Numbered from the stretch's first letter, positions 30,110-39,384 are shown. The stretch: DNA of 42,043 bases from Clostridia bacterium (GCA_026416815.1 JAOAEJ010000091.1:1-42043), one strand, 5' to 3'. The notes: a model not told the origin generated them from the sequence alone. Program-made: numbers and translations.

Positions 30110-31432
30110 TTGGCAAAGCCGATAGTTGCAATAGTAGGAAGGCCAAATGTAGGGAAGTCCACTTTTTTTAATTATATAGCCGGCAGGAGAATTTCCATAG
30201 TTGAAGATACACCAGGGGTTACACGTGATAGGATTTACACCGAGATTGAGTGGAGAAGCAAGGTGTTTACCCTCATTGATACAGGAGGTATCGAGCCTTA
30301 CTCTGAGGATTTGATAATGCAGCAGATGAAAAAACAGGCAGAAATGGCTATAGAGACAGCGGATGTCATTTTATTTATGGTTGATGCAAGGGATGGAATG
30401 ACAGCCTCGGATAAAGAAGTGGCTACAATGCTTAGAAAAGCAAATAAACCTGTCATACTGGTAGTTAATAAAGTAGACAGGGTAGGGGACCCGCCGCCGG
30501 AGGTGTACGAATTCTATAACCTTGGATTGGGCGATATGATGACGGTATCATCACTGCATGGTCTTGGAATGGGGGATTTGCTTGATGAAATCTACAAGCA
30601 CTTTCCGGAGGAAATTGAAGATCCCTATGAAGAGGATGTAATCAGGGTTGCAGTAATCGGGAAGCCGAATGCAGGCAAGTCATCTCTGATTAATAAAATA
30701 TTGGGTGAAGAGAGAGTAATAGTAAGTGATGTTCCCGGTACTACAAGAGATGCGATTGATACATTTGTTGAAATGGAAGACCAGAAGTACGTATTTGTTG
30801 ATACGGCGGGGATAAGACGAAAAAGCAAAATAACTGAGAATATTGAGCGGTATAGTACAATACGTTCATGGACAGCTATAGAGCGGGCTGATGTATGCCT
30901 GATAATGATAGATGCCGAGGATGGAGTTACCGAGCAGGATACCAAAATTGCAGGATATGCCCATGATCAGGGTAAGGCCTCAATAATAGTTGTTAACAAG
31001 TGGGATTTGGTTGAGAAAACTACAGGTACTCTGGAAGAATACCGTAAAGTTGTGCATGAGAGTCTTGGATTTATGACTTATGCTCCGGTAGTATTCATAT
31101 CCGCTAAAACCGGGCAGAGGGTCAATAAGCTGTATGAGTTGATCAAATATGTTGCAAATCAGGCAGCTTTCAGGATATCGACAGGTATGCTCAATGACCT
31201 TGTAAATGAGGCAGTTGCAATGGTGCAGCCACCTTCAGATAAGGGCAAGAGGCTTAAGATTTACTACATGACACAAGCAGGTGTAAAGCCGCCTACCTTT
31301 GTAATATTTATAAACGATTTGGAATTAATGCATTATTCTTATGAAAGGTACCTTGAAAACCAGTTGCGTAAGAGCTTTGGCTTTGAGGGGACACCTATCA
31401 AGTTTATACACAGGGAGCGGGATAAGGACTAA
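30110..31432 (+). CDS. der: ribosome-assembly GTPase Der
   Basis: A 440-aa tandem GTPase needed for 50S subunit assembly. Domain 1: [28 protein letters not shown]. Domain 2 from ~residue 178: [26 protein letters not shown]. The C-terminal KH-like domain ends in [18 protein letters not shown]. The start is TTG at 30110 with ATAGGAGG upstream. plsY and gpsA follow, a common Firmicute order. Confidence 0.98.
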   Translation: MAKPIVAIVGRPNVGKSTFFNYIAGRRISIVEDTPGVTRDRIYTEIEWRSKVFTLIDTGGIEPYSEDLIMQQMKKQAEMAIETADVILFMVDARDGMTASDKEVATMLRKANKPVILVVNKVDRVGDPPPEVYEFYNLGLGDMMTVSSLHGLGMGDLLDEIYKHFPEEIEDPYEEDVIRVAVIGKPNAGKSSLINKILGEERVIVSDVPGTTRDAIDTFVEMEDQKYVFVDTAGIRRKSKITENIERYSTIRSWTAIERADVCLIMIDAEDGVTEQDTKIAGYAHDQGKASIIVVNKWDLVEKTTGTLEEYRKVVHESLGFMTYAPVVFISAKTGQRVNKLYELIKYVANQAAFRISTGMLNDLVNEAVAMVQPPSDKGKRLKIYYMTQAGVKPPTFVIFINDLELMHYSYERYLENQLRKSFGFEGTPIKFIHRERDKD

Positions 31433-31547
31433 TAAGTATGCTGCTCCAATAAATATAAAATGGCAGTGGCAGTATATAAATAAGCTTAGTTGATTATGTA
31501 GTTTTGAATCGGGGTATGGGTAATTAATTAAGGAGTGAAGTATAGAT

Positions 31548-32189
31548 ATGATACTTGGGTTAAAATTAGTTTTGGTTGCCATTGTGGGGTATCTGCTAGG
31601 GAGTGCGAATACTTCCTTAATAGTGGGAAAATTTTACGGTACTGATGTACGGCAGCACGGAAGTGGAAATGCAGGCATGACCAATACATTGAGAACTTTG
31701 GGGAAAACTGCAGCTCTGCTCGTAATTTTTGGGGATATTTTTAAAGGAATATTATCCTATCTGATAGGCTATTATTTTGTTGGTGATGTTAAGGACATCG
31801 GTTATCTTGGAGCTATGGTAGGGGGCGTAGCCGCGATAGTAGGCCACAACTGGCCTGTATATTTCGGCTTTAAAGGCGGTAAGGGAATCCTTACTACATT
31901 CTCGGTTGTGCTGATGATGGATTGGAAAATAGGTCTTGGGCTTTTTGTAATATTTGCAATAATTGTTGGAATTACCAGATATGTTTCGTTAGGCTCTATA
32001 ATGGCAGCTGTGCTATTCCCGGTGGGAACAGCTATACTCAAGGTTATTTTTGATTATGGCAAAAGTGTTGTATTTATAGCATTTGCTGCTGCTGTGGCTA
32101 TACTAGCGGTTGAGAGGCATAAATCCAATATCGAAAGACTGCTTAAGGGTACCGAGTCAAAACTTGGTGAAAAGAAAAAAGATAAATAG
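31548..32189 (+). CDS. plsY: acyl-phosphate:glycerol-3-phosphate acyltransferase
   Basis: Transfers an acyl group from acyl phosphate to glycerol-3-phosphate, the first step of phospholipid synthesis, in the cytoplasmic membrane. 213 aa with about five spans. Family motifs: GSGNAGMTNTLRT (phosphate loop), VGHNWPVYFGFKGGKG, and the late SLGSIMAAV. It follows AAGGAGTGAAGT. The 115 bp after der hold nothing recognisable. gpsA starts 14 nt after its stop. Confidence 0.97.
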   Translation: MILGLKLVLVAIVGYLLGSANTSLIVGKFYGTDVRQHGSGNAGMTNTLRTLGKTAALLVIFGDIFKGILSYLIGYYFVGDVKDIGYLGAMVGGVAAIVGHNWPVYFGFKGGKGILTTFSVVLMMDWKIGLGLFVIFAIIVGITRYVSLGSIMAAVLFPVGTAILKVIFDYGKSVVFIAFAAAVAILAVERHKSNIERLLKGTESKLGEKKKDK

Positions 32190-32203
32190 TGAAGAGGTCA
32201 CTT

Positions 32204-33232
32204 ATGAAAAGAAATGTATCAATAATAGGTGCGGGGAGTATGGGTACTGCCATATCCATTCTGCTTGCGAAAAACGGGCATTCAGTAAAAATGTGGTCAC
32301 CGTTTAAAGAAGAAGTAGATATGATAAATAGTGTAAGGGAGCATATACATAGGCTGCCTGGAGTTAAGGTGCCCGACGTGGTTGTATGCACAGATGATAT
32401 TGAAGAATCGTTAAGTGATAGCGAGCTCATTGTATTAGCTGTCCCCTCCCAGACCACAAGAAAAAATGCCAGGGATATATCCCGCTATATAAAGGATAAA
32501 GGTATTGTTGTAACATGCTCAAAGGGTATTGAGGAAGGCACCTGCATGGTTTTGACGGAAATAATGAAACAGGAAATACCCCACGCCAGGGTTGCTGCAC
32601 TTTCGGGGCCAAGCCATGCCGAGGAAATTGCAAGAGATGTGCCTACAGTCGTTGTAGCGGCTTCTGAGGATAAGGCAACCGCCTCGTTTATACAGGATGC
32701 GTTCATGTCTCCCCAATTCAGAGTATACACAAATCCCGATGTGATAGGGGTAGAGCTTGGTGGAGCATTAAAAAACGTTATTGCGTTATGTGCAGGGATT
32801 TCCGATGGCTTAGGGTTTGGAGACAATACAAAGGCCGCTTTAATGACAAGGGGAATAACAGAAATCTCACGGTTAGGTGTGGCTATGGGAGCCAAAGCAC
32901 AAACCTTTGGTGGTCTTACAGGCATAGGTGACCTTATAGTTACATGTACCAGTATGCACAGCAGAAATAGAAAAGCGGGTATGCTGATTGGACAGGGTAA
33001 GAGTGTTAAAGAGGCTCTGGACGAAGTGAAAATGGTTGTAGAAGGCGTAGCTACCACAAAGCCTGCATATGAGCTTTCTTTAAAACATGATATATCTATG
33101 CCCATTACAACGGAAGCATATAATATATTATTTAATAATAAAAATGCAAGGCAGGCAGTTGGCGATCTGATGATGAGGGATAAAAAGCATGAGCTTGAAG
33201 AAATAATTCCAGATAGCTGCTGGAAGATTTAA
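32204..33232 (+). CDS. gpsA: glycerol-3-phosphate dehydrogenase [NAD(P)+]
   Basis: Reduces dihydroxyacetone phosphate to sn-glycerol-3-phosphate, the substrate of PlsY next door. 342 aa. Rossmann motif IGAGSMGTAISILLAKNGH at the N-terminus, then VPSQTTR, SGPSHAEE, and the C-terminal domain GGALKNVIALCAGISDGLGF with the active-site Lys in ALKN. The ATG at 32204 has GAAGAGG upstream. It ends the der operon. Confidence 0.97.
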   Translation: MKRNVSIIGAGSMGTAISILLAKNGHSVKMWSPFKEEVDMINSVREHIHRLPGVKVPDVVVCTDDIEESLSDSELIVLAVPSQTTRKNARDISRYIKDKGIVVTCSKGIEEGTCMVLTEIMKQEIPHARVAALSGPSHAEEIARDVPTVVVAASEDKATASFIQDAFMSPQFRVYTNPDVIGVELGGALKNVIALCAGISDGLGFGDNTKAALMTRGITEISRLGVAMGAKAQTFGGLTGIGDLIVTCTSMHSRNRKAGMLIGQGKSVKEALDEVKMVVEGVATTKPAYELSLKHDISMPITTEAYNILFNNKNARQAVGDLMMRDKKHELEEIIPDSCWKI

Positions 33233-33257
33233 AAATTGGATGTTTAATTTACTAAGA

Positions 33258-33291
33258 GGGTTGGTAAAATAACTTTACTAGCCCTTTTTTT
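33258..33291 (+). terminator. intrinsic terminator of der-plsY-gpsA
   Basis: GGGTTGGTAAA pairs with TTTACTAGCCC (two wobble pairs) around a 5-nt loop, followed by seven T. Confidence 0.88.
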
Positions 33292-33432
33292 GTCCTTAAA
33301 TTGTTATAATACAGCATATATTATTACTAAGCAGAAAAAAATAATATGCATAATTAGAAGGCGAATCCTGCAGATTGCTGTAAAGTATTTGGGATGCAGA
33401 AACTAAAATGTAAAAATAGTGAAAACAAGGGA

Positions 33433-33462
33433 GGGTACAGTATACCCCTTGATTGGGGTATA
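33433..33462 (+). other. overlapping stem-loops upstream of the liv promoter
   Basis: TATACCCC (33441-33448) pairs perfectly with GGGGTATA (33455-33462). The same TACCC can instead pair with GGGTA at 33433-33437, so the two hairpins exclude each other. They lie about 55 bp upstream of the liv -35. Possible operator or attenuator; role unknown. Confidence 0.45.
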
Positions 33463-33515
33463 AGGCTTTGGTGGCGCGGTGTTGAAAAAATATAATGAAA
33501 AAATGAAAGTTACTA

Positions 33516-33545
33516 TTGCCAAAATGTCAAATCATATAATATAAT
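33516..33545 (+). promoter_or_regulatory. liv operon promoter
   Basis: TTGCCA (33516-33521) and TATAAT (33540-33545) with 18-bp spacing. A second overlapping TATAAT at 33535-33540 is too close to this -35. Transcription would start near 33552. Confidence 0.7.
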
Positions 33546-33551
33546 CTTAAG

Positions 33552-33625
33552 TAAACCAAGTGGTGTAGTAGGGACGAAACAGGCAATGGAGCTTTGGTTC
33601 TTAAGTCTTTTCGTCTTATTTTATG
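33552..33625 (+). promoter_or_regulatory. liv leader with two interleaved helices
   Basis: AACCAA (33554-33559) can pair with TTGGTT (33594-33599). GACGAAA (33573-33579) can pair with TTTCGTC (33609-33615). The arms are interleaved, so the helices either compete or form a pseudoknot. The second hairpin is followed by a T-rich stretch (TTATTTTATGTTCTTT), as in an attenuator. No T-box sequence or known riboswitch was recognised. Confidence 0.4.
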
Positions 33626-33665
33626 TTCTTTACTTTTTACAATTTATTAAGGAGGTTTCATAAAT

Positions 33666-34832
33666 ATGTTAAAGAGAAAATTACTGGCTTTAGCAGTGAG
33701 CGGTGCGATGGTAGCTTCACTTTTTGCAGGTTGTGGAGCAGCAGGAAACAAGGTACAAAATTTTGATGAGGCGAAAACCGTTAAAATCGGTGTTATCCAG
33801 CCTATTACAGGAAATCTTGCTATGTATGGAACAAAAACAAGGGACGCTATACAGTTGGCAGTAGATGAAATCAATGCAAAAGGCGGAGTTAAAGGCAAAC
33901 AAATCGAGCTCGTTGTAGAAGATGATGAAAATAAGCCTGAAAAGACTTTAAATGCCTTTACAAAGCTAGTTTCACAGGATAAGGTTGCTGCGATTATAGG
34001 TTCTTTGGGAAGCACATGTACCCTTTCTATCAACCAACAGGCTCAACAGAGAAAAGTTGTACTTATTACTCCATCGGCTACAAACGATACAATAACCGAA
34101 GCCGGTAAATATATCTTTAGAGCATGCTTTAACGACTCATTCCAGGGCTTGGTTCTTGCAAAGTTCGCTTTTGAAGAGTTGAAAGGCAAAAATGCAGCAT
34201 TACTTTTCGATACAACAAACGACTATTCCAAGGGTATTAAAGAAAACTTTAAAAAGAAATTTGAAGAAATGGGCGGAAAAATTGTTGCTGAAGAATCTTA
34301 CAGCGGCGGCGATAAGGACTTTAAAGCTCAGCTTACTAAAATAAAGGGTACTAATCCTGATGTCTTATTCATCCCTGATTACTACAGTACTATACAGTAC
34401 CTTGCTCCTCAGGTTAAGAGTGTAGGTATCACAGCTCCGATGATGGGTGCAGACGGATGGGATGAAGCTACATCAACTGCTGATACATCAGTTGTAGGTG
34501 CGTACTACAGTAACCACTATTCACCGGATGCAGACGATAAGGATGTAAAAGAATTTGTTGCTAAATTTAAAGAAAAATATAAGACAGATTCAAATGCACT
34601 TGCAGCCCTCGGTTATGACGCAGCATATATCTTGGCTGAAGCCATAGATAGAGCAGCATCCTTCGATTCTGATAAGATTCAGGAAGAAATGATGAAGACA
34701 AACAGAAAGTTCGTCACAGGTACAATATCTTATAATGATAAGAGAAACCCTGTTAAATCCGCGGTTATAAATAAAATAGACAGCAAGGACGGTAAGCTTG
34801 CAGCGACTTATATAACAACAGTTAATCCATAA
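33666..34832 (+). CDS. livJ: branched-chain amino-acid ABC transporter, substrate-binding lipoprotein
   Basis: A 388-aa extracellular binding protein of the Leu/Ile/Val (periplasmic binding protein type 1) class. The lipoprotein signal peptide LALAVSGAMVASLFAGC has its lipobox Cys at residue 23. The mature domain starts with VKIGVIQPITGNLAMYGTKT and contains the AIIGSLGSTCTLS and TPSATNDTITE segments of the ligand cleft. The exact ligand could be another hydrophobic amino acid. AAGGAGG lies 9 nt upstream. It is first in livJHMGF; a hairpin before livH probably sets its higher expression. Confidence 0.93.
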   Translation: MLKRKLLALAVSGAMVASLFAGCGAAGNKVQNFDEAKTVKIGVIQPITGNLAMYGTKTRDAIQLAVDEINAKGGVKGKQIELVVEDDENKPEKTLNAFTKLVSQDKVAAIIGSLGSTCTLSINQQAQQRKVVLITPSATNDTITEAGKYIFRACFNDSFQGLVLAKFAFEELKGKNAALLFDTTNDYSKGIKENFKKKFEEMGGKIVAEESYSGGDKDFKAQLTKIKGTNPDVLFIPDYYSTIQYLAPQVKSVGITAPMMGADGWDEATSTADTSVVGAYYSNHYSPDADDKDVKEFVAKFKEKYKTDSNALAALGYDAAYILAEAIDRAASFDSDKIQEEMMKTNRKFVTGTISYNDKRNPVKSAVINKIDSKDGKLAATYITTVNP

Positions 34833-34895
34833 ATTGCATTCGAGCAGGTATTTAAAAATTTGCTGTTTTAATATATAATTAGCTCAGATTGACAT

Positions 34896-34920
34896 AATGG
34901 GAGAATATCATTCTCCCATT
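34896..34920 (+). terminator. intra-operon stem-loop between livJ and livH
   Basis: A perfect 11-bp stem AATGGGAGAAT / ATTCTCCCATT with a 3-nt loop, followed only by ATTTAGTT. Such hairpins after binding-protein genes act as partial terminators or 3' mRNA protectors, giving excess binding protein over permease. Confidence 0.75.
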
Positions 34921-34950
34921 ATTTAGTTATATTCCATAAGGGGTGAAAAA

Positions 34951-35841
34951 ATGGAGTTTTTGCAGCAGATGGTAAACGGTATTTCTCTAGGCAGTGTCTA
35001 TGCACTTATAGCACTAGGATATACCATGGTTTACGGAATAGTAAAACTTATAAACTTCGCTCACGGCGATGTTCTGATGATCGGTGCTGTTGCGGGATTT
35101 TTTACAATGTCAGCTATGGGTGACGCAACTCCGGTTACGCTGTTTGGTGCGTTTCTGGTTTCAATGCTGGTGTGTGCGGTTTTTGGTATTTTAATTGAAA
35201 AAATATGCTACAAGCCTTTAAGAAATGCTCCAAAGATTAATGCACTTATAACTGCTATAGGAGTATCTATTTTATTGGAAAATGGGGCGGTTGTACTGCC
35301 TTTTATAGGTCCACAGCCTAAGGCATTTCCTACAATGACCGATAAGAGCCATACCTTCCTTGGATTGACTATAAGTAATGTTCAAATAATTGAATTTGCA
35401 GTATCTATAATTCTCATGATAGTCTTGACCGTAATCATAAACTACACAAAAATGGGAAAAGCAATGCGTGCTGTATCCCACGATACAAAAGCTGCCCTTT
35501 TGATGGGTATAAACGTTAACAGGGTAATTTCCTTTACCTTTGCTTTAGGCGCTGCTCTGGCTGCTGCTGCCGGTATACTCTTTAGCAGTGCATATCCTCA
35601 GGTGGAACCTTATATGGGTATAATGCCGGGCTTAAAGGCTTTCGTTGCAGCTGTACTTGGAGGTATCGGAAGTGTACCGGGTGCAGTGCTTGGAGGATTT
35701 GTAATTGGTATAGCTGAGACTCTTACAAAGGGATTTATATCTTCAACCCTTGCAGATGCTATCGTGTTTGGAATATTGATAGTTATACTGGTAGTAAAGC
35801 CTTCGGGTATACTCGGTAAGAATATAAGGGAGAAAGTGTAG
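34951..35841 (+). CDS. livH: branched-chain amino-acid ABC permease LivH
   Basis: A 296-aa inner-membrane permease with about eight spans. Family-typical segments: NGISLGSVYALIALGYTMVY at the N-terminus, FAHGDVLMIGA, MGKAMRAVSHDTKAALLMGI and the EAA-like loop, then FVAAVLGGIGSVPGAVLGGF. It pairs with LivM to form the channel. The ATG at 34951 follows AAGGGGTG. Its TAG stop directly abuts the livM start. Confidence 0.96.
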   Translation: MEFLQQMVNGISLGSVYALIALGYTMVYGIVKLINFAHGDVLMIGAVAGFFTMSAMGDATPVTLFGAFLVSMLVCAVFGILIEKICYKPLRNAPKINALITAIGVSILLENGAVVLPFIGPQPKAFPTMTDKSHTFLGLTISNVQIIEFAVSIILMIVLTVIINYTKMGKAMRAVSHDTKAALLMGINVNRVISFTFALGAALAAAAGILFSSAYPQVEPYMGIMPGLKAFVAAVLGGIGSVPGAVLGGFVIGIAETLTKGFISSTLADAIVFGILIVILVVKPSGILGKNIREKV

Positions 35842-36894
35842 GTGATGGGGTTGTTAAAAGGCAAAATATTTAATGCATCTATATTGTTGATAGTATCTTT
35901 TATAATATTTGCAGTATTACTTGGACTTATATATACCGGTGTGATAAACGAGTATTATGCACTAATCCTTACACTGGCAGGCATAAACACTATTGTGGCA
36001 CTGGGTCTGAATCTGATCACCGGATTTACCGGACAGCTTGTACTTGGTCAGGCAGGATTCATGATGGTAGGAGCTTATACTACCGGTATAATTCTGATAA
36101 GATTTGATGTACCTATTTTTGCTGCAATTATTGCAGGTGGAATAGTGGCGGGGATATTCGGTTTGTTTATAGGTATACCTACGCTAAGGCTTAGGGGTGA
36201 CTACCTAGCTATTACAACTCTTGGTTTTGGTGAAATATTAAGGGTTATTATCAATAACCTTGATAACCTTACCGGAGGAGCTTCGGGCTTGAAGGGTATT
36301 CCTACCTTTACTGATGACTATCTAATGAAACCCGTTTACTCTTTTATCTGGGTATTCTGGTTCTGTGTATTGGCTATTCTGATTGTAGGCAACCTGATAA
36401 GATCTTCTCATGGAAGGGCCATCATTTCTATAAGAGAAGATGAAATTGCGGCAAATTCTATGGGAATAAATGTTTCGTTCTACAAAATGTTCGCATTTAT
36501 CATGTCAGCTTTTCTTGCAGGTGTGGGAGGAGGACTTTACGCCCTTTTGCAGCAGTATCTGGATCCAAAGAGTACAGGCTTCCTAAGCTCGGTGTTCTTT
36601 GTGGTTTATGTGGTATTCGGCGGCCTCGGAAGTATAACGGGTACAGTGGTTTCTACCGTTGTTTTGACATACATGCAGGAGGTTTTGAGGTTCTTGGGAA
36701 GCTACAGGCTTGTATTCTTTGGACTCCTCTTGATAGTTATGATGATATTCTGGCCAAAGGGTCTTTTTGGAACAAAAGAACTTTCTATTGTGAAGCCGAT
36801 TAGAAAGTTTCTGGCAAAGGTATTTAAGCTAAAGGGGTTCGAGGAAGATAGCGGACCTGTAAGTAAAAGTTCGGTACAAAGTGGGGTGAAATAG
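35842..36894 (+). CDS. livM: branched-chain amino-acid ABC permease LivM
   Basis: A 350-aa permease partner of LivH. Typical segments: TLAGINTIVALGLNLITGFT, GQLVLGQAGFMMVGAYT, and GGASGLKGIP, with the coupling loop ISIREDEIAANSMGINV. A hydrophilic C-terminal tail of ~30 residues follows the last span. GTG at 35842 is 9 nt after AAGGGAG; the adjacent ATG at 35845 is an equally possible start. Contiguous with livH. Confidence 0.95.
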   Translation: MMGLLKGKIFNASILLIVSFIIFAVLLGLIYTGVINEYYALILTLAGINTIVALGLNLITGFTGQLVLGQAGFMMVGAYTTGIILIRFDVPIFAAIIAGGIVAGIFGLFIGIPTLRLRGDYLAITTLGFGEILRVIINNLDNLTGGASGLKGIPTFTDDYLMKPVYSFIWVFWFCVLAILIVGNLIRSSHGRAIISIREDEIAANSMGINVSFYKMFAFIMSAFLAGVGGGLYALLQQYLDPKSTGFLSSVFFVVYVVFGGLGSITGTVVSTVVLTYMQEVLRFLGSYRLVFFGLLLIVMMIFWPKGLFGTKELSIVKPIRKFLAKVFKLKGFEEDSGPVSKSSVQSGVK

Positions 36895-37689
36895 ATGGCT
36901 GTATTGGAGGCACAAAGCATATCTATAGTGTTTGGAGGACTGAAGGCGGTATCCAACTTTGACTTAAAACTGGAGAAGAATGAACTTGTAGGGCTGATAG
37001 GGCCTAATGGGGCAGGGAAAACAACGGTTTTCAATATGTTGACCGGTGTATATAACCCTACCAGTGGCAATATAGTATTCGATAGAAATGACAGCGGTGA
37101 TTATAAGAGTATTGTAGGTGCTAAACCTTACCAGATAACTCAGATGGGTGTTGCTAGGACATTTCAGAATATAAGGCTCTTCAAGGATCTCACAGTGCTT
37201 GATAATGTAAAGATAGCACTGCATTTTAATGTGAAATATAATGCTCTGAAAGCTATTCTGAGGACTCCAGCCTTTTTTAAAGAGGAAATGGAGCTGACCG
37301 AAAAGGCCAGAGAGCTTTTAAAGATTTTCAGCATACAGGACAAGGAAAATGAACTTGCTAAAAACCTTCCCTATGGTGAACAAAGGAAATTAGAAATCGT
37401 AAGGGCTCTTGCTACAAACCCTAAGGTTCTCTTACTAGATGAACCGGCTGCCGGTATGAATCCTCAGGAAACGCAGGATTTAATGCATTTAATAAAATTT
37501 ATCAGAGACAAGTTTGGCCTTACAATCCTATTGATAGAACACGATATGGGCCTTGTAATGGGTATATGTGAGAAGATAGTAGTACTTGACTACGGTCAGA
37601 CTATAGCTGTGGGTACACCTGCTGAAATTAGCAAGAATCCTAGGGTTATAAAGGCATATCTTGGCGAGGAGGTGGATGCTGGTGCTTAA
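36895..37689 (+). CDS. livG: branched-chain amino-acid ABC transporter ATPase LivG
   Basis: A 264-aa ATPase. Walker A GPNGAGKTTVFNMLTG, Q-loop ARTFQNIRLF, and a divergent signature NLPYGEQRKLEIVRALA as usual in LivG. Walker B VLLLDEPAAGMNP and H-loop LIEHDMGLVM follow. The ATG comes directly after the livM stop, and the gene's end overlaps the livF start by 8 nt. Confidence 0.96.
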   Translation: MAVLEAQSISIVFGGLKAVSNFDLKLEKNELVGLIGPNGAGKTTVFNMLTGVYNPTSGNIVFDRNDSGDYKSIVGAKPYQITQMGVARTFQNIRLFKDLTVLDNVKIALHFNVKYNALKAILRTPAFFKEEMELTEKARELLKIFSIQDKENELAKNLPYGEQRKLEIVRALATNPKVLLLDEPAAGMNPQETQDLMHLIKFIRDKFGLTILLIEHDMGLVMGICEKIVVLDYGQTIAVGTPAEISKNPRVIKAYLGEEVDAGA

Positions 37690-38386
37690 AGTATCGGGAT
37701 TGAATGTATTTTATGGAAATATACATGCTTTGCATGATATAAGTTTTGAGGTAAATGAAGGTGAAATAGTCACCCTTATAGGTGCCAACGGTGCAGGTAA
37801 AACCAGTACACTCCACACTGTTTCCGGGATAATACAGCCTAAATCCGGCCAGATAAGCTTTATGGGCAAGCCTATTACAGGCGTAGCTGCAAATAAGATT
37901 GTTGAAATGGGCTTGTGTCAGGTACCCGAGGGCAGAAGAATATTTGCAAATATGAGCGTAATGGAAAACCTCGAAATGGGTGCCTATACAAGGAAAGACA
38001 AGGGCAACCTAAAAGGGGACTATGAGGTAGTATTTACAAGATTCCCCCGTTTAAAGGAAAGAATAAGGCAGTTGGCTGGTACACTGAGCGGAGGAGAGCA
38101 GCAAATGCTTGCAATGGGAAGGGCTCTTATGTCAAAGCCCAAGCTTCTCCTACTTGACGAGCCTTCTATGGGATTGGCGCCGCTTTTTGTAAAAGAGATA
38201 TTCTCAATTATACAGGATATAAACAAAGCAGGCACAACAGTGCTCTTGGTTGAACAAAATGCAAATATGGCTCTTTCAATTGCCAACAGGGCGTACGTAC
38301 TGGAGACAGGACATATAGCATTATCCGGGGATGCCAAAAAGCTTGCTGCCAGTGAGGAAGTAAGGAAGGCATATCTTGGCGGCTAA
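37682..38386 (+). CDS. livF: branched-chain amino-acid ABC transporter ATPase LivF
   Basis: A 234-aa ATPase forming the nucleotide-binding pair with LivG. Walker A GANGAGKTSTLHTVSG, Q-loop QVPEGRRIF, signature TLSGGEQQMLAMGRAL, Walker B LLLLDEPSMGLAP, H-loop LVEQNANMAL. GTG at 37682 is chosen because AGGAGG (37667-37672) lies 9 nt upstream; the ATG at 37676 is only 3 nt from it. No clear terminator follows; instead a MITE-like element begins 9 nt after the stop. Confidence 0.95.
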   Translation: MLKVSGLNVFYGNIHALHDISFEVNEGEIVTLIGANGAGKTSTLHTVSGIIQPKSGQISFMGKPITGVAANKIVEMGLCQVPEGRRIFANMSVMENLEMGAYTRKDKGNLKGDYEVVFTRFPRLKERIRQLAGTLSGGEQQMLAMGRALMSKPKLLLLDEPSMGLAPLFVKEIFSIIQDINKAGTTVLLVEQNANMALSIANRAYVLETGHIALSGDAKKLAASEEVRKAYLGG

Positions 38387-38395
38387 ATAGAAGGC

Positions 38396-38519
38396 TATAT
38401 AAATTGCAAAAAAGAACCTATAAAGAAGTTCTCCCTAAATTTTTTTTGCAATTTGTTACCTTAAGTTATATTGCGATAATCAAAATTTTCCTTGTAATAT
38501 CATTATCGCAATTTATATA
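38396..38519 (+). mobile_element. 124-bp MITE-like element, family A, copy 2
   Basis: Same ends (TATATAAATTGC / GCAATTTATATA), length and orientation as the copy at 7307-7430, about 93% identical. The first hairpin's inner helix is AGAAC/GTTCT here and GGAAT/GTTCT in copy 1, so pairing is kept through G-U pairs. It starts 9 nt after the livF stop and could serve as its terminator. TATAAT follows 2 nt after its right end (38522-38527). Confidence 0.8.
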
Positions 38520-38582
38520 TCTATAATAAAACTAATTCTACTACAGTAAAGGCAATACACTAGAGTATATTTATTATTTCAT

Positions 38583-38641
38583 ACTCCCCTTCTCTTAAAG
38601 ATAGCTAACTATAAACTGTCTATGATTAAGAGGAGGGGAGT
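38583..38641 (+). other. long leader hairpin upstream of the CBS-ACT gene
   Basis: ACTCCCCTTCTCTTAA (38583-38598) pairs with TTAAGAGGAGGGGAGT (38626-38641) over 16 positions with one G-U pair. The loop contains a weaker AGATAG/CTGTCT helix. No T-run follows. If transcription starts after the TATAAT at 38522, it lies in a ~220-nt leader. It may be an operator or RNA regulatory element; nothing else is seen in the gap. Confidence 0.55.
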
Positions 38642-38754
38642 TGCAGTTACAGCAATTATTTTTCTCCTGCATATCCTTAAAAGCAGGGATTAGAGAGAGA
38701 TTTGGCGAATATAATATTTAAGCTGCAAAACATAAAAATAAGGAGGTTTTGCGT

Positions 38755-39384
38755 ATGTATGTTAGAAATCGTATGACAGCAAATCCCTATGTAGTAGCTC
38801 CCGATGCAACTGTGGCTGAAACACTTGAACTCATGAGGAGCAAGAAGATAAGAAGAGTACCTGTAGTAAAGAGCGGCAAGTTGGTCGGTATTATCACCGA
38901 AAGGCAGCTTCTGGAGGTTTCTCCTTCACCTGCTACGTCATTAAGTATATTTGAAATAAATTACCTCCTGTCAAAAACTAAAATAGAATCACTGATGTCA
39001 AAGGATGTTGTCTCAGTAACGCCCGGTACTTTACTGGAAGAGGCTGCTCTCAAAATGAGAGAGTACGACATAGGCGGATTGCCTGTAGTGGATCAGGAAA
39101 AGGTAGTAGGTATAATCACTGAAACTGATATTTTTGATTCCTTTATAGAAATAATGGGCTTAAAGGACCAGGGCAGCAGAATAGCTGTAGAACTGGAGGA
39201 CGACAAGCCCGGTGTTCTTGCTCAGGTCGCAGGGACAATTGCCAGTTTTGATTTAAATATTACCCACCTTGCGGTTTTTAGAAATGAGCTTATAGTAAGG
39301 ATTAACACCATTAATGTGCATGATATAATAGAAGAACTTAAGAAAAACGGATTCAGAGTTATTTCTATAATAAAAAACGAATAG
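38755..39384 (+). CDS. CBS-pair and ACT domain protein (AcuB-like)
   Basis: A 209-aa cytoplasmic regulatory protein. Two CBS motifs (residues ~1-60, VRNRMTANPYVVAPDATVAE, and ~75-135, IESLMSKDVVSVTPGTLLEE) normally bind adenine nucleotides. A C-terminal ACT domain (~143-209, AVELEDDKPGVLAQVAGTIA) normally binds amino acids. The arrangement matches AcuB-like proteins. The ATG at 38755 follows AGGAGG by 8 nt. It is monocistronic, between the liv operon and spoIVA. An ACT domain next to an amino-acid transporter suggests, but does not show, amino-acid sensing. Confidence 0.88.
   Translation: MYVRNRMTANPYVVAPDATVAETLELMRSKKIRRVPVVKSGKLVGIITERQLLEVSPSPATSLSIFEINYLLSKTKIESLMSKDVVSVTPGTLLEEAALKMREYDIGGLPVVDQEKVVGIITETDIFDSFIEIMGLKDQGSRIAVELEDDKPGVLAQVAGTIASFDLNITHLAVFRNELIVRINTINVHDIIEELKKNGFRVISIIKNE

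Noticed and set aside
33552..33665. T-box or known riboswitch in the liv leader
   Set aside because: No GGGTGGTACCGCG-like box, no stem I motifs and no aptamer core that I recognise.
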